From contig NC_052392.1 of the NCBI RefSeq assembly GCF_009389715.1, positions 37,181,910 through 37,245,909 of the forward strand: 64,000 nucleotides of DNA. The letters are read 5' to 3'. The position numbers were made by a program, and so were the translations under genes. Shown one piece after another: positions 36,766-50,749 of this stretch (position 1 is the first letter of the stretch; every line of letters starts with the position of its first letter). This stretch comes from Phoenix dactylifera (lineage: Eukaryota > Streptophyta > Magnoliopsida > Arecales > Arecaceae). The notes under the pieces are model-generated. The model saw only the letters and a program-made list of their open reading frames with translations. It had not been told where the DNA came from and did not search any database.

Positions 36766-37098
36766 ATGGGGCCTCTTTTTCATCACCTTTCTCCCTTGCT
36801 ACGCGTGACCCGTCACTCAGCCAAGGCCTTTTCTTTTATCGACCTTGGACTTGATGATCCTCTGGGACACGATAAGAGAAAAGTTCTCGAACTCATACCC
36901 CCCTATCATATAGGTTCACAATTAGCATCAAGGGGATTTCCTTATGTTCCGCCGGACTACCAAAAGGTTGCTCATGCACTTAATCGCAATCTTAGACGTA
37001 AATGGAGGATTATTCCGCATCATAATTCTCGTGCTTCCAGCGGTCCGTCTTCCTTGAACTCGGTGGGTGCTGCCTTCGAACGGTATCCATCGATTTAG
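36766..37098 (+). CDS. Unexplained 110-aa ORF
   Basis: An uninterrupted 110-codon frame with balanced composition, for example FSFIDLGLDDPLGHDKRKV and YHIGSQLASRGFPYVPPDY, unlike the low-complexity frames around it. I do not recognise the family. A GTAATG donor-like word follows the stop codon directly. It may be a real small gene, an exon, or a fragment of a retrocopy or transposon. No promoter signal is obvious. Confidence 0.25.
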   Translation: MGPLFHHLSPLLRVTRHSAKAFSFIDLGLDDPLGHDKRKVLELIPPYHIGSQLASRGFPYVPPDYQKVAHALNRNLRRKWRIIPHHNSRASSGPSSLNSVGAAFERYPSI

Positions 37099-38032
37099 AG
37101 GTAATGAATGCTTGTTTTAAATTCTTAGGAGATTACATGGCCGATTAGCAGCTAAAATTTTTCATTGTTCTGAGATAATTTGGGTGTTTGATTCGAGATA
37201 GAGTTGGTAAAATACAATGTCTAAAGCAACCGAGCCTGTGATTCATCTGTTATTCTTCATTCTATTAGGATATGGGTAATTCGACTGGTGGGTTTCCCCT
37301 TCTTTCATCAAATAAAAACAAAAGGGGGAAGATGTCCACTTCCTATTGAAGCTGATGCCTTGGTTATTCGTGATTTATGAGATTTTGGATGCATTTCAAG
37401 GATAAAGGGTGATCAACGTGGACATTGTGGAGAAAAAAAAAAAAAAAAAACTAAGATGTCGTCTACTAGAGTGTGAAGATTTGCTTCAAGGAAACTTTCA
37501 AACGATCTTCTTTGACTGAGATATAATTTTAGATTGTGTCGGCATCATGAGTCGCGAGTTAGTTTATCTGTCTCATAACCTTCCGCGAGTTTCAGTTTGC
37601 TTGATTAGTGGGGAGGGCGAGTCTTATTTTGATTTACTAGTAACGTGGAATTAATTGGGAGATGATACCTAAAATAATAAATATGATGCTAAAGAATGAA
37701 GAGAATAAGTGATTGAAGAGTCCTCTTTGACCTTCCAAACAGAGTTTCAGTTTTGCAGCTAAAAAATGTGATTAGTTTTGAAGACCTTTATATTGACCCT
37801 GCTATGATTTTCTAATAGAAAATGTGGTGAAATTCAATCAAACATGTGGAGAATGAAGTATGACATGTTTCTACATCATATCATGTGAGTTTTTTTTTTT
37901 AATTTTTGGTTAGACATATGAGAAGGATTATAGGAGAAGATATCATGTTATCATTTCATAAATCTCCTTTAAGTTATTGTAATATATAACAACTATAGTG
38001 CCCTTGAGAAATTTGAGCAAATGATTGTACGT

Positions 38033-38034
<2 letters not shown>

Positions 38035-38078
<44 letters not shown>
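38035..38078. repeat. (GA)n microsatellite abutting the K+ channel stop codon
   Basis: About 22 GA units (CT on the coding strand) begin immediately after the TGA stop at 38079-38081, so the repeat is the first part of the 3' UTR. Confidence 0.9.
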
Positions 38079-38080
<2 letters not shown>

Positions 38081-41000
38081 AGTTACAATTTGTTGGCATA
38101 ACTCTAAGAAGTTCTTCATTCTCAACTATGAACAGTTTATCATTATCCCTAATCACTTCAATGGAATCAATTTCTGCTCCTTCTTCATTTGTTATGACTG
38201 TGCTATTTGCAACAACTCCAAACTTCTTCCCTGCCAACAATAGGAAACCCCATTTTCAGTTTTGTACAAACTAGACATTATTGAAGACAATAAATGTGAT
38301 CCAACAAGATAAGATTTGAATTATGGACTATGCAGTTTTTGCCCAATAGAAGTAATAGTGACAATGCAAAATGATTGGTGGTTTTTGTGATTCCCATAGC
38401 ATGAAATAAGAAATATATATATACCAGCAATTTCTCTGAGATCTTCTATTGTACTTGGCAAATTTATCAGCTTCCCAGCTTCCAGGCAGGAGTTTCTGAG
38501 CAATGGATGGCCTTTGTATATGCTAACCCTTGGATAAAGTCCATCTCTTGTGCCCCACTTCATCATATGACTTTCTTCCTCTGACACCTTTGTTTGCTTA
38601 AGCTCTTCGTGGGATTCTAATATTGCTATTGGATAACCAACTTCTCTCTTTTGCACCAACTCTTGTAAATCTGCCTGGGTCATTTTTCTTGTTTCCAAAT
38701 TGCTTAGATTGATGTTTTCTACATTGGCTCCATTCATGACCAAGAACTTAATCATGTCTGTGTGGTTTTCAGCAAATGCTGCTTGCAGGGAAGTTAATCC
38801 TTCATTATTCTCTGAATTTATGTCTAAACCATGTTTTAACAACTCCTTCATTGTAGAAAGATCATTTCTTTTTGCTGCAAGGCAGAGAAGATTGCCACCA
38901 ACGTGGGGATTGGGAGTTGCACGCATAATGGTACAAGATGTTGAAAATTTTGTGATGCTTTGCGGTGATGGCAAGCCATAAGAGAGTATTTCCTTCCATA
39001 TCTGCTAGCATTATATCAGAAATGGAAAGGGAGAAAAATCAAAGATAAAATCATTTTTACAGTTGCTTGCCTTGTATGTTTATGTTGCTGGCATGCTTGA
39101 GTAAAACCAATACACAATCTTCATATCCCTTTGATGCTGCTATGTGCTATAATATATAAGACTACAAATCAGCAGGAAGAATTTACAACAATTTCAATAT
39201 CATTAGAAATATGCTTCAAAAAGTTGCAACCGAGAAGTTTTGCTGTAATCTAGGAGTAATTGTTACATTAGCTTTGAGGATAGAAGTTTCAAGCTTCTTA
39301 AGGCTGCTTAAGTAAATTTATCAATCATAGAAGAAGTGGATGGACATATGGTAGTCTTTATCACTGCTATCCCCATAGCCATTTCCCTCCATACTTTACT
39401 AGTGATACTGTTTAATGAAAGATAATTGCATCTAAATTCTGAGCTGCAGTTAAAAAAACTTCCATACATTTAACTCCTAACCATTACCTTATATATCATA
39501 CCTTCTATCAAAAGATTATTGGATTATTGGCTAAGTCAACATTAATCTAATTTTGCTTTTCCACTCCTTGGTTCCAACATCTCCAGCAACAAGATTAATG
39601 ATCGCCATTGTCACCTCCTAGCTTTGCCTCATGTTAAGATCTCTTTTCCCTCATCTAAAATATAGTCACTGGATTGCACTCTAAGTTCATCCTCTCTATT
39701 CTAATTCCCCCATCTTTTGATGCCTTCCAAGTTCCAACTAAATACTCTGAACCCTTATGGCAGTGCTTTGAAAAATGGTGCAGTGTGCAGGTGGTCAAGG
39801 GACCTCATAGAGCATATGTGGTATGTAGTTGCATAAGCAGTTATCATTCTACTTACAAATATATAAATATATTAGAAGTAATAAAAACAACAAGAATGAT
39901 GGTAACATCTTGCAGAATATGAATAATAATAACGACTAATAGTTAGTGTTTTATACTTAGTATTCAACGCCTAATAGCAATAACTGTAACATAGTTAACG
40001 ACTTAACGTATTAACATAATTCACATATGTGGCCTAACTTGCTAAGTGGGCCGCACATGTGGTCGAACAATGCTAAGTGGACCATCTTTTCGATCCATAT
40101 GTAGTATAATTGCATAAAATAACCACATACAGGCAATGCAGTGTAATCAGGGGACTGCATCTGCATATGCGGCTGCATCCTCTGCATTTTAAAACACTAT
40201 CTTATGAGGTCGAGGATATACTGGAGCAAATCATATCACATCATGAAATCATCCATATCCTTCATTGTTTAATTAGTTCTAAGTCCAAAATAGTGGTCCC
40301 ATTCCTTGTCCTCCAACCAGAAGTCTTTTGTTTTGGGTCTATCACCTATACTTAACTAGTTTGATACCCAGCTTACACTACTTGACTCTATCTTCTTGTT
40401 GTTGTACTTCCAAGATTGCAGTGGTCATAATCTCCCCTTTAAGGTCACATGTGGCTGACTATGGCTAGCTTGGTGTGTACAATTTCCATGAGAACCTTAC
40501 TTCATACTTGTGGCCTGTAATCAAGTCTCATTTACTTGATAGGACTAAAGAAAGCTTGGAAAACATCTAGTTTTTATGAGAACCTTGTAGCCATACTTGT
40601 AACTTTGGTTAAGTCTTTGTGAACTCAATAGATCCCTAGACACATGCATTTTTTCATGTGCTGCATTGTTTTTTTGCCAATTATTATCCCATACTAGGAG
40701 TAAAATCGTGGTAATCAATACTCATAGTAATATCCTTGCAGAATTTAATTTCATCCAAGATTTGCCATACCGGTACCGGTAGGCGTACCGGTCGCCTACC
40801 GGACCAGTACGATTTCGGTTCGTATCGGTTTAAACCGGTACCGAACCAGAACACTCCTTTCCGCCGGAGCCGGGGAAGAAGAAGAGAACGAGAGAGCGAG
40901 TGGGGGAGGGAGGGAGGGAGGAGAGGAGAGGCCACCCACGGAGGGCTGCGGGGGCACGGCGGAGGCAGCGGCCTCGGCCTCCGCCGTGCCTCTGCAACGA

Positions 41001-44000
41001 TGGCTGATGGTTCTTTAAAAGGATCTTCATTAACAGTAGGAAAGACATTGATATTATGGTGCTTACCTAGGTGGGGATCATTGAATGCAGAGCGTTAAGG
41101 TAACTTACATCACCGATTCAAACAAACAGATATTGGTTGGTCACACTTCAAACTACACTTGAAAAAAGAGGGAAGGGGGTTATGACTTGAAGAACACTGC
41201 TACACCTTTTGTAGGCCATTGCATGAACCTACTGAGCTTGATTCTTCCATACCACCTATGCAATTGTGACATCTGGAAAGTACCATGCTCGTGAAAGTAT
41301 ATGAGTTTGTTTGCTTTCCAAATCACTTAGATCTCCAACTAGGATTGCAGGATCTTGTAGTTTCTTGTAGAACTTGAGGTTAGAAGACAAATCAAAGAAG
41401 GATAGTTCTAAAGTGATGATTTTTTACTGATACAAAAAATACAGTGTATATGTAAATTCACTTGAGAAGGCACAATGCAGCCATTTGCCATAGAATACCC
41501 ATGGCAAATATTAAACAAACTCAAGGTAATAAATATCAAAAACATTGTGTTTTTGTGATATGCAGTATTGGTGACAGATGCTAGAGGACCCATGTGCATA
41601 AGTACGTACTTATGTACAGGTGTGGCAAACTTTGAGCTAGCTCAGGTGTCATTTGTTAAAATGATCAGGTATTTGGAATTGCACATTTAAAATCATTGAG
41701 TCTATTTGCGGTATATGATTCTAGTGACAATCACTAATTAATTCAAGTCATTATATCTTAAGTCATATGTTGGAAGTGATATGTAGTAATTGGTTGTATC
41801 TGAAAATTCCCTTTTTTGTTTTGGAAGCAAAATACCTATCTATAAGGAAATGTTTTGGTTATATTTTGCTATGTGAAATGCAATTAATAGCAGGGAAAAA
41901 ACATCAAGGAAAAGAGTTGGTCAAGTACAGTACCAGGGGTGTTCTTCCTTTGGAGTCACCAGTATCCGGATCCATTCCTGCTTTAAGAAGTTCTTCAAGG
42001 AAGGAACTATTACCAGTAGCAGCTACAGTTAGGAGATTGCAAGGTATATTGGCTTCATCATATTCATCACTCTCTCCGAGCAAATCCTCAATGCGAATGT
42101 TCTTACATTCAATTTGATGCTGCAAAAAGTGTGAAATTATTATTGCATTTCTCCATGAGGCTTAACACTGTTTTCCAAGTACAGGAGCAAATAACTGTCT
42201 CACACACAAACCTGAAATCACCATATATGTTACCTTTAAAAAGTTCCTAATGATAACTACACTATCTTCTTGTTTGGTTTGCATAGCTTCTCTGAGGGTG
42301 CTCTGCTTTAACCTTAGAAGCTGGGACAAGGTTCTTGTCCGGAAAGTAAAATCTTGAGGTCTATCACAGAGAGCACTGACTTCTCCAAATATGTCTCCTG
42401 TCCTTAGGGCTCCTAGCACTTGTTCTCTCTCATTGTCAGAGTATATGATTTCCACTTGGCCTGACACCACAACATAGACATCATCTGGTGCCTCATTTTG
42501 CATGATAACATCTTCTTTAGGTGGTATATACTCAGCCTTCATTTTTGTTACCTGATCCAAACATCATTGAGATAAATAGACAATAATCTATTTTTTGTAT
42601 TTAATTTGAATCAGAGAAAGATTCTAACCAGGAGCAAGAGCATTTCCCTTGAGACGCCTTTGAAGAGATAGACATCCTTAATAACTGGTAGGAAGAGGTG
42701 CTCACAGATGCTTTTGCATATAGAATTGGGCAGTTGGTCCATCAGTTGTTGTTGGTTCAAGCTCTCAGCTCTAAATCTAAGACACATATAGGCGAGTATC
42801 TGCTGCTTCAATCGTGGAGGTAGATGGTTCCGGCATACAAAGTTAGATGCAGCCTGTATACTATTCCTCTGCAATATAAACAAATGATATCAAATTAAGA
42901 AAATTTAACCATTTCCCAATTATTTTTTTACATTCCTCAAATTAAGGTGACAAGTAGGTCAGGTTAGATTATGAATCGGTACATAGCATATCCAATCCAT
43001 ATTTTGATCAGGTCAAAATAATTGAATCCTAGACTAAACCATTTCTGCATCAAAAAAACAGAGAGAGAGAGAGAGAGGGACTAAACTGTTTCAAGCAGTT
43101 CAGACTTGAGATTTACTTCATTGATCGCTTAGGTTTTTAGGGGTCAAATCAGGCAAGAACAGTCCAAACACAGACCATAAAAAAAAATATAAATTGGTTT
43201 GACTATATCATAGATATATTATACAAAAACATGACAATTAAACCATGTGTAGATGTTTCGCATATACGTAAGATTTGATTGAGAGCTACCCATAAATTAT
43301 GATCAACAAGACAAATTGATGATAAACAACATAAAATTATTACTGAAGCAAATTAACTTCTATAATTTAAGAAATGTTGTGACATATGTAGGGGACTTTT
43401 CAAGTTGATTCAGGTTATGTCTGGTTAGAGTCAGGATGCTTGATAACATAAATCCAATCCATATTCTAAGCAAGTCATGTTTTCAAATCCAAGCCTAATC
43501 CAAATAACTTATATTTGGATTGGATTAGACTATTTTCAGATAGATTTTGAATTGGAAATGGGTTATACTAACCCACTTGCAGCCCTACCTCAGATGTATG
43601 TTGTTAGTCATAATAAAATATGCCAAGAATCTGGAATAATCCATTTAGAATTTTGTCCCATTTCTATTGTTTCTACATGTAGTTATGCTACAACTATATT
43701 TTGAGAATTATCTTTCATTTGAGTTCACAACCAAGGATTTTCAGGCCCACTGGGCTACTTAGGTCAAGCTGAAGCATATTCTTACAAATTCCATCGTGCG
43801 ACGTGTTCCTTCGACAACCAAATTTGTCATGTTTCCGATCAAATATGCAGTGAGGCCTAGGTTAAATAGCATGTAGAATATGTTGAAGATCATCTCCCTT
43901 GTGTTCACAGCATGGAGATCACCATAACCAACAGTGGTCATTGTGGTAATGGACCAATAGAGGGACGAGATATAACGGATCGACAGACTAGCTTCACGGA

Positions 44001-47000
44001 AATTTGGATTGACTGCTCCAATCCATGTCTTCCCCTGATGTGGATATCTGTCAGCTAGCAAATAGTAAAGGCACCCAGCACAGTGGACTAGAAAAAGCGT
44101 GACCTGCAAGCAGCAACAGCATTTCATCATCGGTTCATGATCTATTTAGCACTTAGGTTTTATCGAGTTTATTTTTGCACATGAACCAATTCTTTTGACT
44201 GTTTAATGAACTGACTACTTATGAAAGAGCAATACTATATTTGGTACACATTATTTCATCAGCTGGCTAGTTAGTTATCCAAATTCCTGAACACATTTCA
44301 GTACAAAAAGAAGCCTCTGGTTTTAGTTTCTTGTCAAGCACTTAAGCAGGGTACACTGATTAGATGAGCTTGAGTCAACGGTTGTGCACAATAATGCTAC
44401 ATCTCATCTCATTCCGGTATCCTTTTTACATTTAGTTTGTTTAGTGTGCTTCTTTCCAAGATGTAGAAGAATTAAGAGCTCTACTTACTGATAATAATCT
44501 AGCGCATCTTATCCAGAAATAACTGAACCTGATATCCTTTTCTAGCCTGCAAAGATATCCCAAAAAGAAATAACAGAACTTCATGTAGGACATGGTTAAA
44601 TAACATTTTTACTAGACATTTATTGTTTCACTTGTGCTTGTACCTGGTGAAGAACTGCTTGACCTTCCTCAGACGCCAAAGTCTCAACATGCCCAATAGG
44701 CTGTAAGAGATCCCTTCCTTGATCTCCCCAGTGATCAAGTAACCCAAACCTTCAAATGGGATTGTTGAGGCCACATCCATGATGAACCATGTTGAGAGAT
44801 ACCTGAGAAATGCCATATGACAAAACAACTATGTCTGTGAAAGAGCTGGAATTTGGAAAATTGTGCAAAGCATGTCAATGGTATTGCCTTTAATTCTAGA
44901 ACAAAAGTCCAAACTATCCATATGATTTACCACCTTGGATGGGTTTTAGACTTACTTTATATGAGGTCACTTTTGCACGTATTTTACATTATGGAGATCA
45001 GGGAATGGAATAACAAACTTAAGCATACATGTTATCATGTAAGTGGGTTTGCCAGGGATATTTAGTGGGACCCTAAAAGGAAAAATTCTACTAATAATTG
45101 TTAAGGGATTTGCTTATAGCATGGCAGAGGATCTTCTAAGTTAGGTTTCAAGATCTCTTTAAATATATATTGCAATTGCATTGTGATTTTAAATAACTGC
45201 TCACTATCTTTTGTATACAGGAGAATCCTTGGTTGAGCTGGTGAAATATAATCTGTCCAAGAATCCATGTGATTTGAAAGTGCTTCTCAGAATCTATATC
45301 CATGTAATTTGACCACCTAAATTAGCTGTGCTGCAGGCAGAAGGGCTGAGAGAATCTGCTGCTTCATAAGGACCCAACTGAGGTAACCAGTTATTTGAAC
45401 ACTGGCCTGCTTTTGCATGGTGTATCTTAATATAGTTCGTATCTACAATGCAATGCATTAGGACCTTTAATAGTTGATGCAAACTACTTCTATCAGCAAT
45501 ATGTCACTGTAAAACAAAATAAAAAATGTGACGACAGAAAATTTGACAAGCTCGAAGAAAGTTACAGCATTAGCATGTTGGATCTTGATCTGGGATGAAG
45601 GCCCACATGCTGCCCACATACCAGATGCCAAAAAAAAAAAAAATCATTGGTGGGGGAGTAGACATTTAACTCTGTGATTGTAGCCTAGCCTTGCTCAATA
45701 ATTATTTCAGTACTGTTTTTGAGCCATTTTAGCTGATATAGTTTTTCTTGACCAAAATGTTAATATCTCACCCTTCACAACTCTCATCCTTTCATCATTC
45801 AAACTTTGAGCAATGCTGTGATGACAAATACTGACAACCCCTCACAACTCTCAGGCAGGGGATCTCCAGGCATGTGATCCTTCCTTTCCAAAACGCGAAC
45901 ATAGTCAGGATTATGGCTCATATCTTTTGTCATCATCTTAGTACTAAAAAAATTTCATGCTTTCTTGATATGTAAAAAACACCTTGTAACTGTAGCTTTT
46001 TTTTCTCCTTTTCGTGTGCGCTTTTGTTGGAGGGGGGTGCAGCTTTTGTTGCACCATCTTTTGAAACCAGGAAAATAGCCGTCCCTCACTTTTCCAAAGA
46101 ATTGAATAAAGAAGAAGTTATCATACACATCTCACAAGAGTGAGTTGCCACAAAGACTCTCCTAAAGGGATTAAATTGGGATAAATATCATCCTACATGG
46201 CAGGATAGTGCTGTATACCATACTTGTTTGCGATCATCTGTATAAGCACTCAATTAAGTGCCTGGTCTTGTATTGACTGCAAGTCAGCAACAAAAGAAAT
46301 GGTGAGACGCCATTGCTGACCGCCATGCCAACCACATATACTAGGACTCATGCAGCACTTGACAAATCAAAGTTCGGTGGGACCTATCACAAAGTCGGCA
46401 GGCCCCAATGTCCAAGGTGCTCAATGGAGCGACGTTAGATGATTGCAGAATATTCAGTACAGGTTTCTCTAGCATATTCCCACTCATAAAATACAAGAAG
46501 ACATGTCACAGAAGTAGTGCTGGCTCAACTTTGTTGTCATCTTATATAAGTGGGGTTAAAAGTTTTGCCCCCCTTTTTCTTATTTTCTAAACCACCAGAG
46601 TTGTGTCAAAACATTTAGCAGTTCATTCTCCCATCTGTAGATATGTTAAGCATTACCGAACAAAGAAAACAATGAGATGCTGAGTGATTTGTGTTCAAGA
46701 CTTTTTTAACTTCTCTTATTTGTGTTGTAGTGAAACTCCTTGGGACCCAAATTGAAATCTAATAGTTCAGGATGCAGATAATATCATATATAACATGTCC
46801 TCTAGCCTTGCAAATCCACATAAAGTATGAGCTAAACAATTATTCTTAACCTTTATTATATTATTTAGTCTTAGCTCCTATATTGGATCCAATGGACAAG
46901 GGGACTGGATTTTGCTGGATCCATTTTGTACCCTGATTAGAAGGATCTTATAGGCTCTTGAACAATGATCATATTAGACTATGGCTGGAGAAACAAACCT

Positions 47001-47733
47001 GATAGCAATCCTTTTGGGATCCTGGACAAGGAGTTGTGTTTTTGAGTCTATGTAAGCCAAGAAAAATGTCAGAACAATGTCGATGGCAAAAAATATGTCA
47101 GTGATGCTGTCTGTGATGCAGAGAACTCCCTTTGGAGAAGAGTTCATGAATGCAACCTCAAAGGGATAGACCCATGCAGAGTAAGCAACGAGGATCACCA
47201 TAAATGCTTCCCAACACCTGAAAAAAACAAAAAATATTGCACAGAATATGTGTTACAGATTCTCTGTATTTTTGACAATTTTTTTTCTGTTTTTTTTATC
47301 TCACAAGAACACACTTAAAAGCTGCTGAGACCAGAACCTGGCAGGTTCTGGTAGTTTGAAAGTAGTAAACTTTTTTTATTTGGGTCGAAAACCACCTAGA
47401 CATCTAACTCTAAAATATGTCTTTCCTTCAAAAACTATATGACTACTTGCTTGCGTGTGCAGTTGACTATTTAAAGCATGAAGAATGAAGTTGCTTGCAC
47501 CTGTATCTTGAATCCATTGGGGAGATGATCCTCCCTCTGGACTCCACCTGAGTCTGATTGTATCCCAATGCACCCAATGGAGGGAGCACAAGCTTTGAGA
47601 GGGTACGAAGATTGAACGACGCCTCATGCTTTAATCTTTCATTTCCCTGCTTCCTCAAACTATTTGCTTCATTTGCACTCTCGAAGCTTGGACCATGCAT
47701 CGGCTTCATCTTGCTGACGGACCAGTTCATCAT
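38079..47733 (-). CDS. AKT2: Shaker-type K+ channel, AKT2-like, with a +1 frameshift
   Basis: Eleven coding exons on the minus strand: 47501-47733, 46999-47217, 44644-44802, 44489-44546, 43786-44103, 42629-42868, 42234-42551, 41934-42119, 39071-39146, 38425-39001 and 38079-38230. Phases agree at each junction. The product (about 844 aa if the frame is restored in the reader's mind; AKT2 is about 800) has the N-terminal [15 protein letters not shown] and [11 protein letters not shown] motifs, S1-S4 with the basic [13 protein letters not shown], the pore TTVGYGD (about 279-285), a cyclic-nucleotide-binding-like domain (exon 7), ankyrin repeats (exons 8-10) and a KHA tail with [23 protein letters not shown]2 channels carry weakly rectifying K+ flux in phloem and guard cells. 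Exon 10 is one base too long: after TACCATTATGCGTGCAACTCC the frame must drop one base (near 38912-38914) to reach [17 protein letters not shown]. As written, translation would stop about 16 codons later, at about 648 aa, losing the later ankyrin repeats and KHA domain. This may be a true null allele or a base error. Confidence 0.9.
40750..41095. repeat. CCGGTACCGGT-rich repeat in K+ channel intron 8
   Basis: Palindromic ACCGGTACCGGT words and a following G+C-rich, purine-rich block stand out from the AT-rich intron (41933-39147). It is an inserted dispersed repeat of unknown class; the open frames across it (40684-41098) are not coding. Confidence 0.5.
44803..46998 (-). other. Intron 2 of the K+ channel gene
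   Basis: 2.2 kb with a GT donor and an AG acceptor. No separate gene or intact element is seen in it. Confidence 0.75.
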
Positions 47734-48332
47734 CTGGCCTTCAGATTTTCAGGAGCAGCAGAAATGATAAGGTGTGGAGGAGAATGCCTCAAATAATAGA
47801 GGTGGAGAACTACAAGTGGGCCTTGGAGGGACCCAGGATTACAGCGGAATCAATGGATCATATATCTGCAATTAGTAAACATTGATTCTTATTGTAAATG
47901 TGGCCTAATGCGGTGGTTTAGGTGGGTAGGTTTGTGTGGCAAAATTTCTGGCCTTATCATTTCATTGGCATCAAAATTGTCGCTTTCTTTCCGCCTGATC
48001 CATGTAAAAAGCCTGTTAAACAAACAAACTCTTTGAAGTGTAAAAAAGGTTCCTGCTTTATCTTGGTTGTTCATGTTGTTTGATAATTTATGATTTCTTT
48101 GGAGTCTTGCTGCAGTAAAATATCTCTTGTTGAGAGACAGTGACTCTGGTTACCAACTTGAGACCATAAACCTTAACCGGAATCTTGAGCTGTGGTTCAT
48201 GTCCGGGTCCAAAACTGAAAGAAGATAGATCCTACTGAAGTGCACTTATTTGAATGCTTATCAACTTTCACGCAATCTTGTCACAGCTTACCAAGCCTTC
48301 GATATAGTCTTGTGATTTTTAAGTGCAAAATC

Positions 48333-50358
48333 TGTCAAGCCCCAAATCCAGAACATGATATAATCGTGGTACCAAAGGGTACAATCCATGATAACACGAT
48401 ATTTCATTTAAATTTCAAATCCATTTTAACTTCCAAATTCATCTCAAAGAAAATATAATAAGTAAAAGTCTAATTTTATCATCCATTAAACAACATATAA
48501 ATACCAAACCCATAATCCTCAATATTCAAAAATCCATTAACTACAAATTTCATAGTCAATAAAATACTAAAATTTTTCTACAAAATCGTCAAGCTTGCTA
48601 GAGTGAACTTTAAGCCTGTACCATCGTTCGTTCCTATCAACCCTATTCATCTGGAGAGAGAAAGATAAAAATAAAGATATATGAGCGACACAGCTCAATA
48701 AGTAAAATCTTACCCTACTTTACTGAATCAAGCATAAGTTTTTCATGTCAATGCATCGTTTAAGAAAAATAACAGATATTACAAACTGAAGTATTTTATA
48801 GTACAATATATTAAAACAAGACATAATGCCAATCATGCATGCACAAATCATTCCCAGTTCATAAACATGGTTCCAAGTTCATTTTGCAAATAAATTAATA
48901 AATCATCCTTTTGTCATTTATCCATATCATAGTTTCAAATATTGCTCATAGATATTCGTGCTACGGTCACTTTATATCCATGAACGACCCGTATTCGTAA
49001 TTAACAAAGATTCTTGTTTTATATGCCAACTTTATACCTGCTAGCAGGGCTTGTGTTCGTATGGATGCTAGGTCCAGAGCGTCGATTAGCCTCCATTTTT
49101 AGGAATGGTCATAACAATCTAAGAGCCTTGAGAAAACTTATATCTTTTTCTTAAAATATACACATAAATAGATGAAAAATAATAAATAGCACGATCGGAT
49201 TTATATTTCATTACAAAGCTATTTTCATCAAAATATTCATAAAACTATTTTTCATAATAAAGCATAATTTTCATAACATATATGCTGGTTCATAATTGTA
49301 AGAAAAGCATGATATTTCCACAAGTAAATTTTATGCATGAAAAATATGATCATTTGAAAAATAATAAGAAGTGTAAGATTTGCTTACTTCTTTTATCTTA
49401 TACCGTCAGACTCACTAGCCGACTCTGCTAGACCTATTTGAAATATTAACAATAAAATTAATTTCTAATTAATAACTTTAAATAAATAATTCGCAAAGAC
49501 TTGACCGAGCGTATGATGGTTTCATGTGGGTCCGGTCTAAACAATCCACTCAATAAATCGGACTCAAGCAGGGGCAAGATTAATCAACATGGTTCATCAA
49601 TGGGGTTTCAGGGACATTCAATGGGATCGGAGTAATCAGTCTAGTAGATGGCCCAGGCATCAAGGCAATTCAAGGCCTCATTTCAAGGATTAACTTGAAT
49701 TCGTAGATCAGATCGACGGATCCGATACTAGGTTCTATAGATCTTCTAGAGAGAGAAAATAGAGAAGAGGAAAGAATCCTTCTTTTTGTCTCTTTTTTTT
49801 CCTTTCCCCTTGCCGGCAACAGGTGGTAGCCGTAGTGGCCCAGCTACCCACCCGACGGCGGTCTCAGGTGGCCGCAACCCCAATCAAACCTGGTGATCGA
49901 CTGTGGCTAATCATGGCCGAAATAGGGATGCTCTGTTTCGGATGAAGCTCCGACGATTGCCAGCTCAAATCTAAAGAAACGAAGGCCTAAAACTGTAAGA
50001 AAGAAAGAGGAGATGAAGAATTCATACCTCAGTCTGGTGAGGCTTCCCGGCAGAATTCAGAGAAAGAATCTCGAGAAGAAAGCTTGAAATCGAGAGAACT
50101 CTAGCCCTATTCCTTGATAGATCTTAAAGGGGGAGGATAGAAAATCTTAAATAGGCAAAAAATTGAGCTTTTCGGTGTTTGGATTAGCTTGGAATGCTGC
50201 TACTCCGATCGCAATTGTGATCAAAATTGGGGAGGAAGGAGACTCCCAGTCAGAGTCTTCTTCCCGATTTGTCACGTGCGACGCACTAGGCTGGCCTCTT
50301 CGGGCTACCCCACAAGCTCAAATCAAGTGCAGGCTGGTCAATGAACTAGGCCCTCACA
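48333..50358 (-). mobile_element. Solo LTR, about 2.0 kb, minus orientation
   Basis: On the minus strand it begins TGTGAGGGCCTAGTTC and ends GGATTTGGGGCTTGACA. Flanking 5-mers on the plus strand are AAATC (48328-48332) and AAATT (50359-50363), a 4 of 5 target duplication. No interior gag/pol region adjoins it. ORF 50163-50378 lies within the LTR and is not a gene. The family is not identified. Confidence 0.7.
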
Positions 50359-50749
50359 AAATTGAAGAAGAAATTTGAATTTAAAGAATCTCTTAGATAT
50401 TTTCTTTATTTTGGACTGAGATTTATTGCTGTTATTGAATCGGCTTATTACCACAAGCAGGGCAGACCAAGCAACAGCCTCACTAGGCCAGTGCAAATTT
50501 CAGAGAAGATTAGTGATTAACTCCAGAAAAGGCAACGATAAAGTTCTCTCAACTCTTGCTAACGGGAACCAAAAAGGCATGGAGCATGCAATTAGTATCC
50601 TCTCCTGTTTGAAGTCCCATATTTTAGGCCACTGCAGCATGCTACTAGACATGGGGCCTTCTGAATTATAGCATGTGGCAACCTATTTTTCTCTCCATGA
50701 TTGGAGAGAGTTGGTTTTGAAATGCGAATGAAAAAAGTGATGCTCTTTT

